A stretch of 5,810 nucleotides of DNA from Clostridia bacterium (GTDB lineage Bacteria; Bacillota; Clostridia; RGIG6154). The translations under genes were made by a program, and so were the position numbers. Positions 1-5,810 of the stretch are shown here, in pieces (within the stretch, counting starts at the first letter, position 1; each line of letters opens with the position of its first letter). The notes under the pieces are model-generated. The model had not been told where the DNA came from and did not search any database. It saw only the letters and a list, made by a program, of their open reading frames with translations. The stretch covers positions 1-5,810 of the forward strand of contig JAGARF010000257.1 of the NCBI GenBank assembly GCA_017622395.1, given 5' to 3'.

Positions 1-1048
1 AAAATATAATATTAAATGGATGATTTTCCTAAGCTTATCTGTATCAGGAATTGTTAACCTTATTATAGCCGTAAGCACAAATTTTTCAATAGTAAAGTGG
101 TTGTGGCTTATAAACGGAGTTTCGCTTTCTGCGTTATGGCCAACTATTATAAGACAACTTTCAGAAGCATTGCCAAAAAAAGTTCTTGGTACTTCAAATG
201 TGGTCATGGGAACAACTGTTGCAATTGGAACATTGATAATCTATGGGCTCAGTTCAGTATTTGCAGCAATTCATAATTTTAAACTGTCTTTTTACACAGC
301 TGCTATTGCAGTTTTTATTGTTGCTGTCATCTGGATAATCTTTTATAATAGGGCGTTATCATTAGCGAAAAATGAGAGAGATCAGGAAGAGCCCGTGAAA
401 ATAACTCAAAGTGAAAAAACTGTTGAGAAAGAGCAGGAAAAAGGGGAAAGAAAGCTTCTTTACATTTTAATATATGTATTGTGTTTCTTTGCAATCGGAG
501 TTAATCTTATTAAAGACGGATTGACAACATGGGTTCCTTCCATTCTTAAAGAAGAGTTTTTTATGAGCGACTCACTTTCTATTCTATTGACTTTGTTTTT
601 ACCTGTTCTGGCAGTATTTGGTAATGCCTGTGCCCTGAATATGCACAAAAAAATTCCGGATTATGTAAATCAGTGTGCTGTAGCTTTTGGCATTATCGGC
701 GTTTTTATCGGTGTAATTATTGGAAGTTTGTCATTTAAGGTTGTTTTGTTGATGCTTATTGGATTGGTTGTGGTAAACTTTTTTGCATCAGCCCTTAATA
801 GCCTTATTACCAGTATATTTCCTATGTTTATGAGAGATAAGGTGAACTCGGGGCTGTTTGCCGGTGTATTAAATGGATTTTGTTATCTTGGAAGTACAAT
901 TAGTTCGTACGGACTCGGAGCAATAGCAGATAATTTTGGTTGGACAGCTGTATTCATAACCTTGATTGGATTTGTAATACTATCATTTATGGTTTGGAGC
1001 GTATATATTTGTCTTAAGAGATTTTTTAATAAAAAAACATACATATGA
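1..1048 (+). CDS. Major facilitator superfamily transporter, C-terminal part (5' end outside window)
   Basis: This is an integral membrane secondary transporter. The reading frame is open from base 2 with no stop, so the start lies upstream and the ATG at base 20 is internal. About 348 residues are visible against roughly 400-450 for the family, so TM1-2 are probably missing. Counting from Met at base 20, hydrophobic segments corresponding to TM3-6 fill residues 1-109. A charged, Glu/Lys-rich cytoplasmic linker spans about 111-145, where the two six-helix halves join, and TM7-12 follow (147-332). The second half shows DGLTTWVPSILKE at the start of TM7 and a segment with GVLNGFCYLGS followed by DNFGW (282-308). 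These resemble organophosphate:phosphate antiporter-type MFS members, but that assignment is from memory and the substrate is unknown. The protein ends in a basic tail, then TGA. No terminator hairpin is visible in the 75 bases before the next gene, so read-through into it is possible. Confidence 0.88.
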   Translation, partial: KYNIKWMIFLSLSVSGIVNLIIAVSTNFSIVKWLWLINGVSLSALWPTIIRQLSEALPKKVLGTSNVVMGTTVAIGTLIIYGLSSVFAAIHNFKLSFYTAAIAVFIVAVIWIIFYNRALSLAKNERDQEEPVKITQSEKTVEKEQEKGERKLLYILIYVLCFFAIGVNLIKDGLTTWVPSILKEEFFMSDSLSILLTLFLPVLAVFGNACALNMHKKIPDYVNQCAVAFGIIGVFIGVIIGSLSFKVVLLMLIGLVVVNFFASALNSLITSIFPMFMRDKVNSGLFAGVLNGFCYLGSTISSYGLGAIADNFGWTAVFITLIGFVILSFMVWSVYICLKRFFNKKTYI

Positions 1049-1123
1049 GTTAAGTGGCATCTAGATTATGCAGTCTTTATATGTGGCGCATACTCCCTTA
1101 AAAAGCATAAAAAGGAGAAAATT

Positions 1124-1804
1124 ATGAAAGAAAACAGAAAAAAGGCATTACTGATGATAACGCTTATAGCGATATTTTGTATTGTTATGGCACTTATTGA
1201 CGGTGTGCTTAAAGCAAACTATTTTTTGAAATCAGTTATAAAGCTGGTTCTTTTTCTGATTTTACCTGCTTTATATGCATTTATTGATAAAGAGATTAAA
1301 ATAAAAAAACTGTTTATACCAGATAAAAAAGGAATTAAGCTTGCACTTGTTTTATGTATTTTAGTTTATGCAGTAATTCTTGGCGGTTATCTGCTTTTGA
1401 AAAATGTTTTTGATTTTTCACAAATTACAGGAGCATTAACCAAAAATGTGGGTGTAACAGGCAGAAACTTTATATATGTTTCACTATATATTTCTTTTGT
1501 TAATTCCCTTTTAGAGGAATTTTTCTTCAGAGGCTTTGCTTTTTTAACCCTTAAAAGAATAGCTGGAAGAAAATTTGCTTATATATTCAGTGCTGCAGTT
1601 TTTGCGATTTATCATTTGGCAATGATGATAGGGTGGTTCAGGCCTGATGTATTTATCATAATTATGGCAGGACTTTTTGCAGGCGGACTTATATTTAATT
1701 ACCTCAATGAAAAAAGCGAAAGTATATATCCTTCATGGTTTGTGCATATGTTTGCAAATTTTGCAATAAATACTGTAGGATTTATATTGTTTGGAATAGT
1801 TTAA
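1124..1804 (+). CDS. CPBP family intramembrane glutamic/metalloprotease (CAAX-type, Abi domain)
   Basis: A 226-residue polytopic membrane protein with about seven hydrophobic segments (roughly 8-28, 35-54, 70-92, 115-130, 151-168, 175-195 and 204-225). The conserved CPBP motifs are all present in the C-terminal half: EExxxR at E131-E132-R136, FxxxH at F160-H164, and HxxxN at H208-N212. These are the residues proposed to form the intramembrane active site in this family, which includes eukaryotic Rce1-type CAAX proteases and bacterial proteins linked to bacteriocin self-immunity. The enzyme is therefore predicted to be active, but its substrate cannot be read from sequence. Length is typical. 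The ATG is well supported by AAAGGAG at 1111-1117, six bases upstream. The preceding 75-base gap has no convincing promoter or terminator. The stop codon overlaps the ribosome binding site of the following acetyltransferase gene, implying coupled expression. No peptide bacteriocin gene is visible nearby, so an immunity role is only one possibility. Confidence 0.9.
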   Translation: MKENRKKALLMITLIAIFCIVMALIDGVLKANYFLKSVIKLVLFLILPALYAFIDKEIKIKKLFIPDKKGIKLALVLCILVYAVILGGYLLLKNVFDFSQITGALTKNVGVTGRNFIYVSLYISFVNSLLEEFFFRGFAFLTLKRIAGRKFAYIFSAAVFAIYHLAMMIGWFRPDVFIIIMAGLFAGGLIFNYLNEKSESIYPSWFVHMFANFAINTVGFILFGIV

Positions 1805-1809
1805 AGGAG
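1803..1809 (+). promoter_or_regulatory. Shine-Dalgarno site that fixes a TTG start
   Basis: AAAGGAG at 1803-1809 overlaps the TAA stop (1802-1804) of the protease gene. An in-frame GTG at 1809 would sit on the last base of this site and could not use it. The TTG at 1818 lies eight bases beyond it, the normal distance. The overlap with the upstream stop suggests translational coupling of the two genes. Confidence 0.8.
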
Positions 1810-1817
1810 TGAGTAAA

Positions 1818-2282
1818 TTGATAAGAAGAGCAGAAAAAAAGGATATAGAAAGTCTAAATAACCTTCTTATGCAAGTTCTTGAAGTTCATCACAATGGCAG
1901 ACCTGACCTTTTTAAGGGTGGTACGAAGAAATATACAGACGATGAACTGTATGATATAATTTGCGATGACGAAAGACCGATTTTCGTATATGAAGAAAAT
2001 TGTGTTGTAGAAGGATACTGCTTTTGTGTATTTCAACAGCATATAAACAATAATATTTTAACAGACATAAAAACCCTTTATATTGATGACCTTTGTGTTG
2101 ATGAAAATTCAAGAGGTAAACAAATCGGAAGCAAGCTTTATGAATATGTAAAGTCTTATGCCAAAGAAAAGGGTTGTTATAATGTTACATTAAATGTTTG
2201 GTCCTTAAATGACGGAGCAATGAAGTTTTACGAAAAATGCGGACTTAAACCTCAGAAAATCGGTATGGAAATAATTTTATAA
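1818..2282 (+). CDS. GNAT family N-acetyltransferase
   Basis: A predicted soluble cytoplasmic enzyme of 154 residues that transfers an acetyl group from acetyl-CoA to an amine. The TTG start gives MIRRAEKKDIESLNNLL, the usual beta1-alpha1 opening of a GNAT fold. A HHNGRPDLFK segment at 24-33 and a KYTDDEL helix follow. Motif A is LYIDDLCVDENSRGKQIGSKL (87-107 approx.), with the acetyl-CoA pyrophosphate-binding R/QxxGxG/A-type signature RGKQIGS at 99-105. Motif B is the NVWSLNDGAMKFYEKCGLKP stretch (about 126-145), containing the usual Asn and Tyr. The protein appears complete. From memory it matches a GNAT subfamily common in Clostridia and other gut Firmicutes, whose acceptor I do not know; it could be a small molecule, a peptide or a protein N-terminus. 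It sits 13 bases after the protease gene and lacks a promoter of its own. No terminator is seen after it, and the next promoter starts only seven bases downstream of its stop. Confidence 0.9.
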   Translation: MIRRAEKKDIESLNNLLMQVLEVHHNGRPDLFKGGTKKYTDDELYDIICDDERPIFVYEENCVVEGYCFCVFQQHINNNILTDIKTLYIDDLCVDENSRGKQIGSKLYEYVKSYAKEKGCYNVTLNVWSLNDGAMKFYEKCGLKPQKIGMEIIL

Positions 2283-2288
2283 ATTCTA

Positions 2289-2317
2289 TTTACAGTTCAG
2301 AAATTATGTGCTATAAT
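2289..2317 (+). promoter_or_regulatory. Sigma-A promoter with extended -10 for the carbon-nitrogen hydrolase
   Basis: The -35 box TTTACA (2289-2294) is separated by exactly 17 bases from a perfect TATAAT (2312-2317). A TG at 2309-2310 gives the TGn extended -10 typical of Gram-positive promoters. Transcription would start near 2324, giving a short leader with AAAGGAG at 2331-2337 and the ATG at 2347. No operator-like palindrome stands out. Confidence 0.8.
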
Positions 2318-2346
2318 TCACGAAAATGCTAAAGGAGATGTTGTAA

Positions 2347-3315
2347 ATGGCAAGGTGTGCAAAAATTGTTGGACTTTGTTTTGAAACTATTGCAAACAAT
2401 CTTGAAATAACTGATATTTCATGGTATAAGGATAAGATTAAAGACCGAATTTTAACTCAGCTTAATAACTGTCTTTGTGAAAAACCTGATTTAATTATTA
2501 CACCTGAATGTTGTAACAGAGTTGGGGAGTGGAAGTATACTCAAAAACAGGATTTTTACAGAATATATGGCGATGAATTTCAGCAGATGATGTCTGATTT
2601 TGCAAAAGAACATAAGGTTAATATTGCTTATGCCTGCGGAAGATATGTTGAAGAGGATAAAGAGTTCCCATACAGAAACTCTGTTGTATATTATGACAGA
2701 GAGGGTAAGGTTGCAGGGATTTATGATAAAAATCTTCTTGTTCCAGGGGAACATACAGTAACAAGAATAGGTCACGGCAAGCTTCCTGAAGAATTAATTC
2801 AGCTTGATTTCGGTACAGTTGCAACAGCAATATGTTTTGACCTTCATGACGAAAGACTTTTAGACAGATATGCCGAATTAAATCCTGATTTAATTGTATT
2901 CAGTTCGTTTTTTACAGGAAATGTATGGAGAGAAATGTGGGCACTTCGTTGCAAGGCATATTTGGCAAGTTCTATAGTTCCTCATATGAACGGAAGAATT
3001 ATAGACCCGTTTGGTAACGAAATTGCAAGCTCAAGCGACACCAGAAGATATTCGGCATGTATGATTAATTTTGATTATAAGGTTATTCATTCCGATGAAA
3101 ATGAAGATTGGCGTTCATTCAAGCTTTCAGAGGCAAAGAAAAAGTACGGAGATGGTTTTGATTACACTGCACCAAATGGTACAGGATGCCGCCTTATTCA
3201 GTGTAATATGACAGATAAAACTATAGACGATATAATTGAAGAATATAATATTGAAACCTATGAGCATTATTTTGGAAGAGCGAAAGATTTGAGAAAAGAA
3301 TATCTTGGAGAATAA
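2347..3315 (+). CDS. Carbon-nitrogen hydrolase (nitrilase superfamily amidohydrolase)
   Basis: A predicted cytoplasmic enzyme of 322 residues that hydrolyses a non-peptide C-N bond (amide, carbamoyl or nitrile) through a Cys thioester. The Glu-Lys-Cys triad is readable: E54 in LIITPECC, K128 in IYDKNLLVPGEH, and C163 in ATAICFDLHDERLLDRY. A second conserved Glu (E135) is in PGE. The segment after Cys, with NPDLIVFSSFFTG (179-191), matches the strand and loop that follow the nucleophile in this superfamily. Length is near the upper side for a stand-alone member; the last 40-50 residues form a charged, probably helical tail (DDIIEEYNIETYEHYFGRAK) that may contribute to oligomer packing. The ATG has AAAGGAG nine bases upstream. 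The gene has its own promoter and terminator, so it is probably monocistronic. Substrate class is not assignable from sequence; an N-carbamoyl or omega-amide amidase is as likely as a nitrilase, and true nitrile hydrolysis is the minority activity in the superfamily. Confidence 0.9.
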   Translation: MARCAKIVGLCFETIANNLEITDISWYKDKIKDRILTQLNNCLCEKPDLIITPECCNRVGEWKYTQKQDFYRIYGDEFQQMMSDFAKEHKVNIAYACGRYVEEDKEFPYRNSVVYYDREGKVAGIYDKNLLVPGEHTVTRIGHGKLPEELIQLDFGTVATAICFDLHDERLLDRYAELNPDLIVFSSFFTGNVWREMWALRCKAYLASSIVPHMNGRIIDPFGNEIASSSDTRRYSACMINFDYKVIHSDENEDWRSFKLSEAKKKYGDGFDYTAPNGTGCRLIQCNMTDKTIDDIIEEYNIETYEHYFGRAKDLRKEYLGE

Positions 3316-3321
3316 AAAAGT

Positions 3322-3358
3322 AAAATATGCCAACCATTATGGTTGGCATATTTTTGTA
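3322..3358 (+). terminator. Rho-independent terminator after the carbon-nitrogen hydrolase
   Basis: A perfect inverted repeat ATATGCCAACC (3325-3335) / GGTTGGCATAT (3341-3351) encloses a five-base ATTAT loop and extends by three A-T pairs to 3322-3354. The T-rich stretch TTTTTGTATTT follows. It begins six bases after the hydrolase stop. An A-run on the 5' side means it could also work in reverse, but no gene converges on it here. Confidence 0.92.
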
Positions 3359-3398
3359 TTTAATAGAAGAATATTGCTAGTCGGCTGAATTTTAGGGG

Positions 3399-3427
3399 TT
3401 GCATAAATAAAAGTTATGTGTTATAAT
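3399..3427 (+). promoter_or_regulatory. Main promoter of the TAXI TRAP transporter operon
   Basis: The -35 box TTGCAT (3399-3404), a 17-base spacer and a perfect TATAAT (3422-3427) form a strong sigma-A promoter. TGT at 3419-3421 makes it an extended -10. Transcription would begin near 3434. Its TTATGTGTTATAAT block (3414-3427) matches TTATGTGCTATAAT of the hydrolase promoter (2304-2317) at 13 of 14 bases. An ATG at 3416 lies inside this promoter and therefore cannot be the start of the downstream gene. Confidence 0.8.
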
Positions 3428-3432
3428 CAATT

Positions 3433-3441
3433 TGTTATAAT
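3433..3441 (+). promoter_or_regulatory. Second, tandem extended -10 element
   Basis: TGTTATAAT recurs here, 14 bases after the identical 3419-3427 copy; the two 14-base units (3419-3432, 3433-3446) match at 12 positions. No good -35 lies 17 bases upstream (GTTATG at 3413-3418), so it would rely on the extended -10 alone. It may give a second start site near 3448, almost on the ribosome binding site, or may simply be an AT-rich duplication. Confidence 0.4.
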
Positions 3442-3449
3442 AATTTTGC

Positions 3450-3455
3450 GGAGGG
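3450..3455 (+). promoter_or_regulatory. Shine-Dalgarno site fixing the binding-protein start
   Basis: GGAGGG at 3450-3455 is five bases before ATG 3461. It supports that start over the in-frame ATG at 3416, which has no ribosome binding site and lies in the promoter. Confidence 0.85.
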
Positions 3456-3460
3456 TAATT

Positions 3461-4417
3461 ATGAGAAAGATTATTTCAATGGTGCTTGTACTTGCTTTAG
3501 TATTTGCACTTGTATCCTGCGGCGGAAATGCAGGAACAAAAATGACAATGGGTACAGGCGGAACTGCAGGTACATACTACGGTTACGGCGGTGTACTTGG
3601 ACAGTACATTAAAAACAATGCAGGTATTAATGTAACTGTAGTATCAACAGATGGTTCAAAGGCAAACATTCAGGGAATTGACGCAGGCAACTATCAGCTT
3701 GGAACAGTTCAGTCAGATGTTATGGCTTACGCCTGGGAAGGAACACGCTCTTTTGAAGAAGAGGGTAAAATTGGTTCATTCAGAGTTGTGGCAGGTCTTT
3801 ATGCTGAAGCGGTACAGCTTATTACAATGGATCCGGAAATCAAATCTGTGGCAGACCTTAAAGGTAAATCAGTTTCAATCGGTGCACCCGGTTCAGGTGT
3901 TTACTTTAATGCCATTGATGTTTTGACAGCGGCAGGGCTTAAGGAAACAGATATTAAAGCACAGTATCAGTCTTTTGCAGACAGTGCAGATGCGTTAAAA
4001 GACGGAAAAATAGATGCAGCATTTATTGTGGCAGGTGCTCCCACACCGGCAATCACAGAGCTTTGCACAACAAACGATGCTTATTTAGTGCCAATCGACG
4101 GTGCGGTTGCAGATAAGCTTATGGCTGAATGTCCGTTCTATACTGTATATGAAATCCCTGCAGGAACATATGAAGGTCAGACAGAAACAGTAAAGACTGT
4201 AACTGTTAAAGCAACATTAATAGTAAGTGCAGATGCAACAGAAGATGATGTTTACAAATTAACAGCAGCTATTTTCGACAATATAGATGCAATTACTGCC
4301 GAAAATGCAAAAGGTGCAGAACTTAGCATTGAAAATGCAACAAGCGGTATGACAGCACCATTCCACCCAGGTGCAGCAAAATATTTTGCTGAAAAGGGTG
4401 TAGAAGTAGTAGAGTAA
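3461..4417 (+). CDS. TAXI family TRAP transporter solute-binding lipoprotein
   Basis: A 318-residue extracytoplasmic binding protein, predicted to be tethered to the outer face of the membrane, that delivers solute to the permease encoded next. Residues 1-19 form a lipoprotein signal peptide (MRK, hydrophobic core) with the lipobox LVSC; Cys20 would be lipidated. The mature domain opens with MGTGGTAGTYYGYGG (30-44), the hallmark TAXI N-terminus. LKGKSVSIGAPGSGVYFNA (133-151) is the typical hinge and ligand-loop segment, DGKIDAAFIVAGAPTPAI (181-198) follows, and PFHPGAAKYFAEKG is at the C-terminus (300-313). Length fits the family. The start at 3461 gives a clean signal peptide; the longer ATG 3416 version would add 15 residues encoded by promoter DNA. 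TAXI ligands are known for few members, with glutamate-like and 2-oxoglutarate-like dicarboxylates reported, so a carboxylate is plausible but not shown. The gene is Ala/Gly/Thr-rich with fewer A/T-heavy codons than its neighbours, consistent with high expression. Confidence 0.95.
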   Translation: MRKIISMVLVLALVFALVSCGGNAGTKMTMGTGGTAGTYYGYGGVLGQYIKNNAGINVTVVSTDGSKANIQGIDAGNYQLGTVQSDVMAYAWEGTRSFEEEGKIGSFRVVAGLYAEAVQLITMDPEIKSVADLKGKSVSIGAPGSGVYFNAIDVLTAAGLKETDIKAQYQSFADSADALKDGKIDAAFIVAGAPTPAITELCTTNDAYLVPIDGAVADKLMAECPFYTVYEIPAGTYEGQTETVKTVTVKATLIVSADATEDDVYKLTAAIFDNIDAITAENAKGAELSIENATSGMTAPFHPGAAKYFAEKGVEVVE

Positions 4418-4423
4418 ATAAAC

Positions 4424-4455
4424 AAAGCTGCGACATATATAGCCGCAGCTTTTTT
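4424..4455 (+). terminator. Intra-operon hairpin with U-tract (partial terminator) between binding protein and permease
   Basis: AAAGCTGCG (4424-4432) pairs with CGCAGCTTT (4444-4452) around an 11-base loop, and six Ts run 4450-4455. This is a standard intrinsic terminator shape, only six bases after the binding-protein stop. The permease ribosome binding site AGGAGGAG (4462-4469) follows seven bases later with no promoter between. The hairpin therefore most likely allows partial read-through, or stabilises the 3' end of a short binding-protein mRNA. Confidence 0.8.
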
Positions 4456-4471
4456 ATGGTCAGGAGGAGTT

Positions 4472-5810
4472 ATGGGATTTTTCAGTAAAAAGAAGATAGA
4501 CTCTTTTGAAAATATGGATCTTGAGTCTGTTATGAAAAAATTCGACAGAGAGTCAAATACCAGAATTTGGGAAGGTGTCCCGAAGATAATTGTTAATTGT
4601 ATACTTGCGGTATTTTCTTTATTTTGTATTTATGTAACATTGTTCGCAAGTTGGCTTGAAGAAATAAGACTTACATCGTTTATGGCTTTTATTGTGCTTA
4701 TAGGCTACCTTGTATTTCCTGCAAGAAAGGGTGCACAGAAGGTAAACCATATGCCTTGGTATGATGTTGTGATTATGATTTGTGGTGTGGGTGCTTTCCT
4801 TTATTATACCGCAAATGCAGGAGAGATTATTCAACAGGGAAGTAAGTTTGAGTGGTATCAGATTGTTATAGGTATTCTTGGAATATTGTCAGTTGCAGAG
4901 GTTTGCAGAAGAAGTGTAGGTATTCCTATTATTATTGTTGCAGGATGCTTTATAGCATACGCACTTGTATGGGGTCTTTCAAATCCTACTTTGTGGGGCA
5001 AGCTTAACTATATTGTTCACTATCTTTTTTATGGGAAAGAGGGAATACTTTCAACACCTGTAAATGTATGCTCGAAGTTTATAGTAGTATTTATAATTTT
5101 CGGTGCATTTCTTGAAAGAACAGGTATTGCAGATTTCTTTATAAGAATATCTAATGCAGTTGTTGGCGGGTTTTCAGGAGGGCCTGCAAAGGTTGCGGTA
5201 GTAGCAAGTGCAATGGAGGGTATGGTTTCCGGTTCATCAGTTGCAAACACAGTAGGCTCAGGCTCAGTTACAATTCCGCTTATGAAAAAAACAGGGTATA
5301 AGCCTGAATTTGCAGCAGCTGCAGAAGCATCTGCATCTACGGGAGGACAAATAATGCCTCCTATTATGGGTGCGGCGGCTTTCCTTATGGCAGATTATGT
5401 GGGAGTACCATACAGTAACATAGTAGTAAGAGCAATACTTCCTGCTGTACTATATTTTGCAGGAATATTTATAGCTGTGCATCTTGAGGCTAAAAAAGAG
5501 GGCTTAAGAGGTCTTACTAAAGAAGAACTACCAAGATTTTTGCCTTTGCTGAAAAAATCATATCTGTTATTGCCTTTGATTGTTCTTGTGTATCTTGTAA
5601 GCACAAGCAAAAGATCAATTCAGTATGCAGCGGCAATAGCAATTATAGTGGCAATTGTTGTAAGTATATTCAATAAAGAAAACAGAATTACACCAAAGAA
5701 GATATGGGAAGCTCTTGCGGCAGGCGGACAGGGTATGATAACTGTGGCAGCAGCCTGCGGTGTGGCAGGAATAATTGCAGGAACAATAACTATGACAGGT
5801 CTTGCAAATA
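4472..5810 (+). CDS. TRAP transporter fused permease (DctQM type, TAXI-associated), 3' end outside window
   Basis: This is the membrane component of the TRAP system, importing the solute delivered by the upstream lipoprotein with an ion gradient (usually Na+). The frame is open for 446 codons to the window end; the family is usually about 600-650 residues, so roughly a third is missing. After a charged cytoplasmic N-terminus (1-36) come four or five helices typical of the DctQ-like part (about 37-60, 66-82, 97-115, 128-143, 150-169), with the family segment EVCRRSVG at 143-150. The DctM-like part follows: FLERTGIADFF (213-223), GGFSGGPAK (232-240), the first Gly/Ser/Asn-rich re-entrant signature VSGSSVANTVGSGSVTIP (252-269), STGGQIMPPIMGA (289-301), and the start of the second repeat, AAGGQGMITVAAACGVAG (416-433). 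AGGAGGAG just before ATG 4472 supports the start. Fusion of Q and M is normal for TAXI systems. No in-frame stop or frameshift is seen. Confidence 0.95.
   Translation, partial: MGFFSKKKIDSFENMDLESVMKKFDRESNTRIWEGVPKIIVNCILAVFSLFCIYVTLFASWLEEIRLTSFMAFIVLIGYLVFPARKGAQKVNHMPWYDVVIMICGVGAFLYYTANAGEIIQQGSKFEWYQIVIGILGILSVAEVCRRSVGIPIIIVAGCFIAYALVWGLSNPTLWGKLNYIVHYLFYGKEGILSTPVNVCSKFIVVFIIFGAFLERTGIADFFIRISNAVVGGFSGGPAKVAVVASAMEGMVSGSSVANTVGSGSVTIPLMKKTGYKPEFAAAAEASASTGGQIMPPIMGAAAFLMADYVGVPYSNIVVRAILPAVLYFAGIFIAVHLEAKKEGLRGLTKEELPRFLPLLKKSYLLLPLIVLVYLVSTSKRSIQYAAAIAIIVAIVVSIFNKENRITPKKIWEALAAGGQGMITVAAACGVAGIIAGTITMTGLAN

Noticed and set aside
1066..1094. Possible promoter before the CPBP protease gene (TTATGC, 17-base spacer, CATACT)
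   Set aside because: The -35 box matches consensus at only two positions and the -10 at four, with no TGn extension; too weak to call.
1049..1110. Possible hairpin or operator between the MFS and protease genes (TATGC/GCATA, imperfect ATGTGGCGCAT)
   Set aside because: Only five paired bases around a long loop and no U-tract, so neither a terminator nor a convincing operator.
2491..2830. Two overlapping minus-strand open frames opposite the hydrolase
   Set aside because: Both are antisense to the triad-encoding region of an intact enzyme and show no family features or start signals.
3361..3398. Possible riboswitch or operator upstream of the TRAP promoter
   Set aside because: The stretch precedes the predicted transcription start and shows no strong palindrome; the leader after the start is under 30 bases, too short for a riboswitch.
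3416..3460. Longer N-terminus for the TAXI binding protein from ATG 3416
   Set aside because: The ATG lies inside the promoter, has no ribosome binding site, and would place polar and hydrophobic residues before an otherwise perfect lipoprotein signal peptide.
3651..3926. Plus-strand open frame in an alternative frame within the binding-protein gene
   Set aside because: The real frame carries the TAXI motifs across the same bases; this one has no ribosome binding site and no recognisable content.
5029..5250. Minus-strand open frame opposite the TRAP permease
   Set aside because: It is antisense to the conserved DctM signature region, has no ribosome binding site and reads as a low-complexity shadow.

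Overview
The window is low-GC DNA with A/T-rich codon choice, strong AAAGGAG/GGAGG ribosome binding sites, sigma-A promoters with TGn-extended -10 boxes, and a lipoprotein-anchored transporter binding protein. Together these point to a Gram-positive Firmicute, most likely class Clostridia; this is inferred from style, since there is no rRNA or marker gene. All six genes lie on the + strand, packed closely, and both window edges cut through a gene.

Layout: (1) 1-1048, the C-terminal part of a 12-TM major facilitator transporter that resembles the organophosphate-antiporter type. (2) 1124-1804, a CPBP/CAAX-type intramembrane metalloprotease with its motifs intact. (3) 1818-2282, a GNAT N-acetyltransferase that starts at TTG, with its Shine-Dalgarno overlapping the protease stop codon, so the two are almost certainly co-translated. 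(4) 2347-3315, a carbon-nitrogen hydrolase (nitrilase superfamily) with an intact Glu-Lys-Cys triad, framed by its own promoter and a strong intrinsic terminator. (5) 3461-4417, a TAXI-family TRAP transporter substrate-binding lipoprotein behind a tandem extended -10 promoter. (6) 4472-5810, the fused DctQM-type TRAP permease, running off the right edge, separated from gene 5 by a hairpin with a U-tract.

Genes 5 and 6 form one uptake system: the lipoprotein captures a small, probably carboxylated, solute outside the cell and the fused permease imports it using an ion gradient. The hairpin between them probably lets most transcripts stop after the binding protein, giving more of it than of the permease. 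The hydrolase upstream is a separate transcription unit, but its promoter shares a 14-base block (TTATGTGYTATAAT) with the TRAP promoter. A metabolic link is possible but unproven.

I see no mobile element, CRISPR array, RNA gene, riboswitch or defence system. No stretch longer than about 145 bases lacks a gene. Nothing here looks like a wholly undescribed system; the most interesting points are regulatory (promoter pair, intra-operon terminator) and the uncertain substrates of the hydrolase and the transporter.
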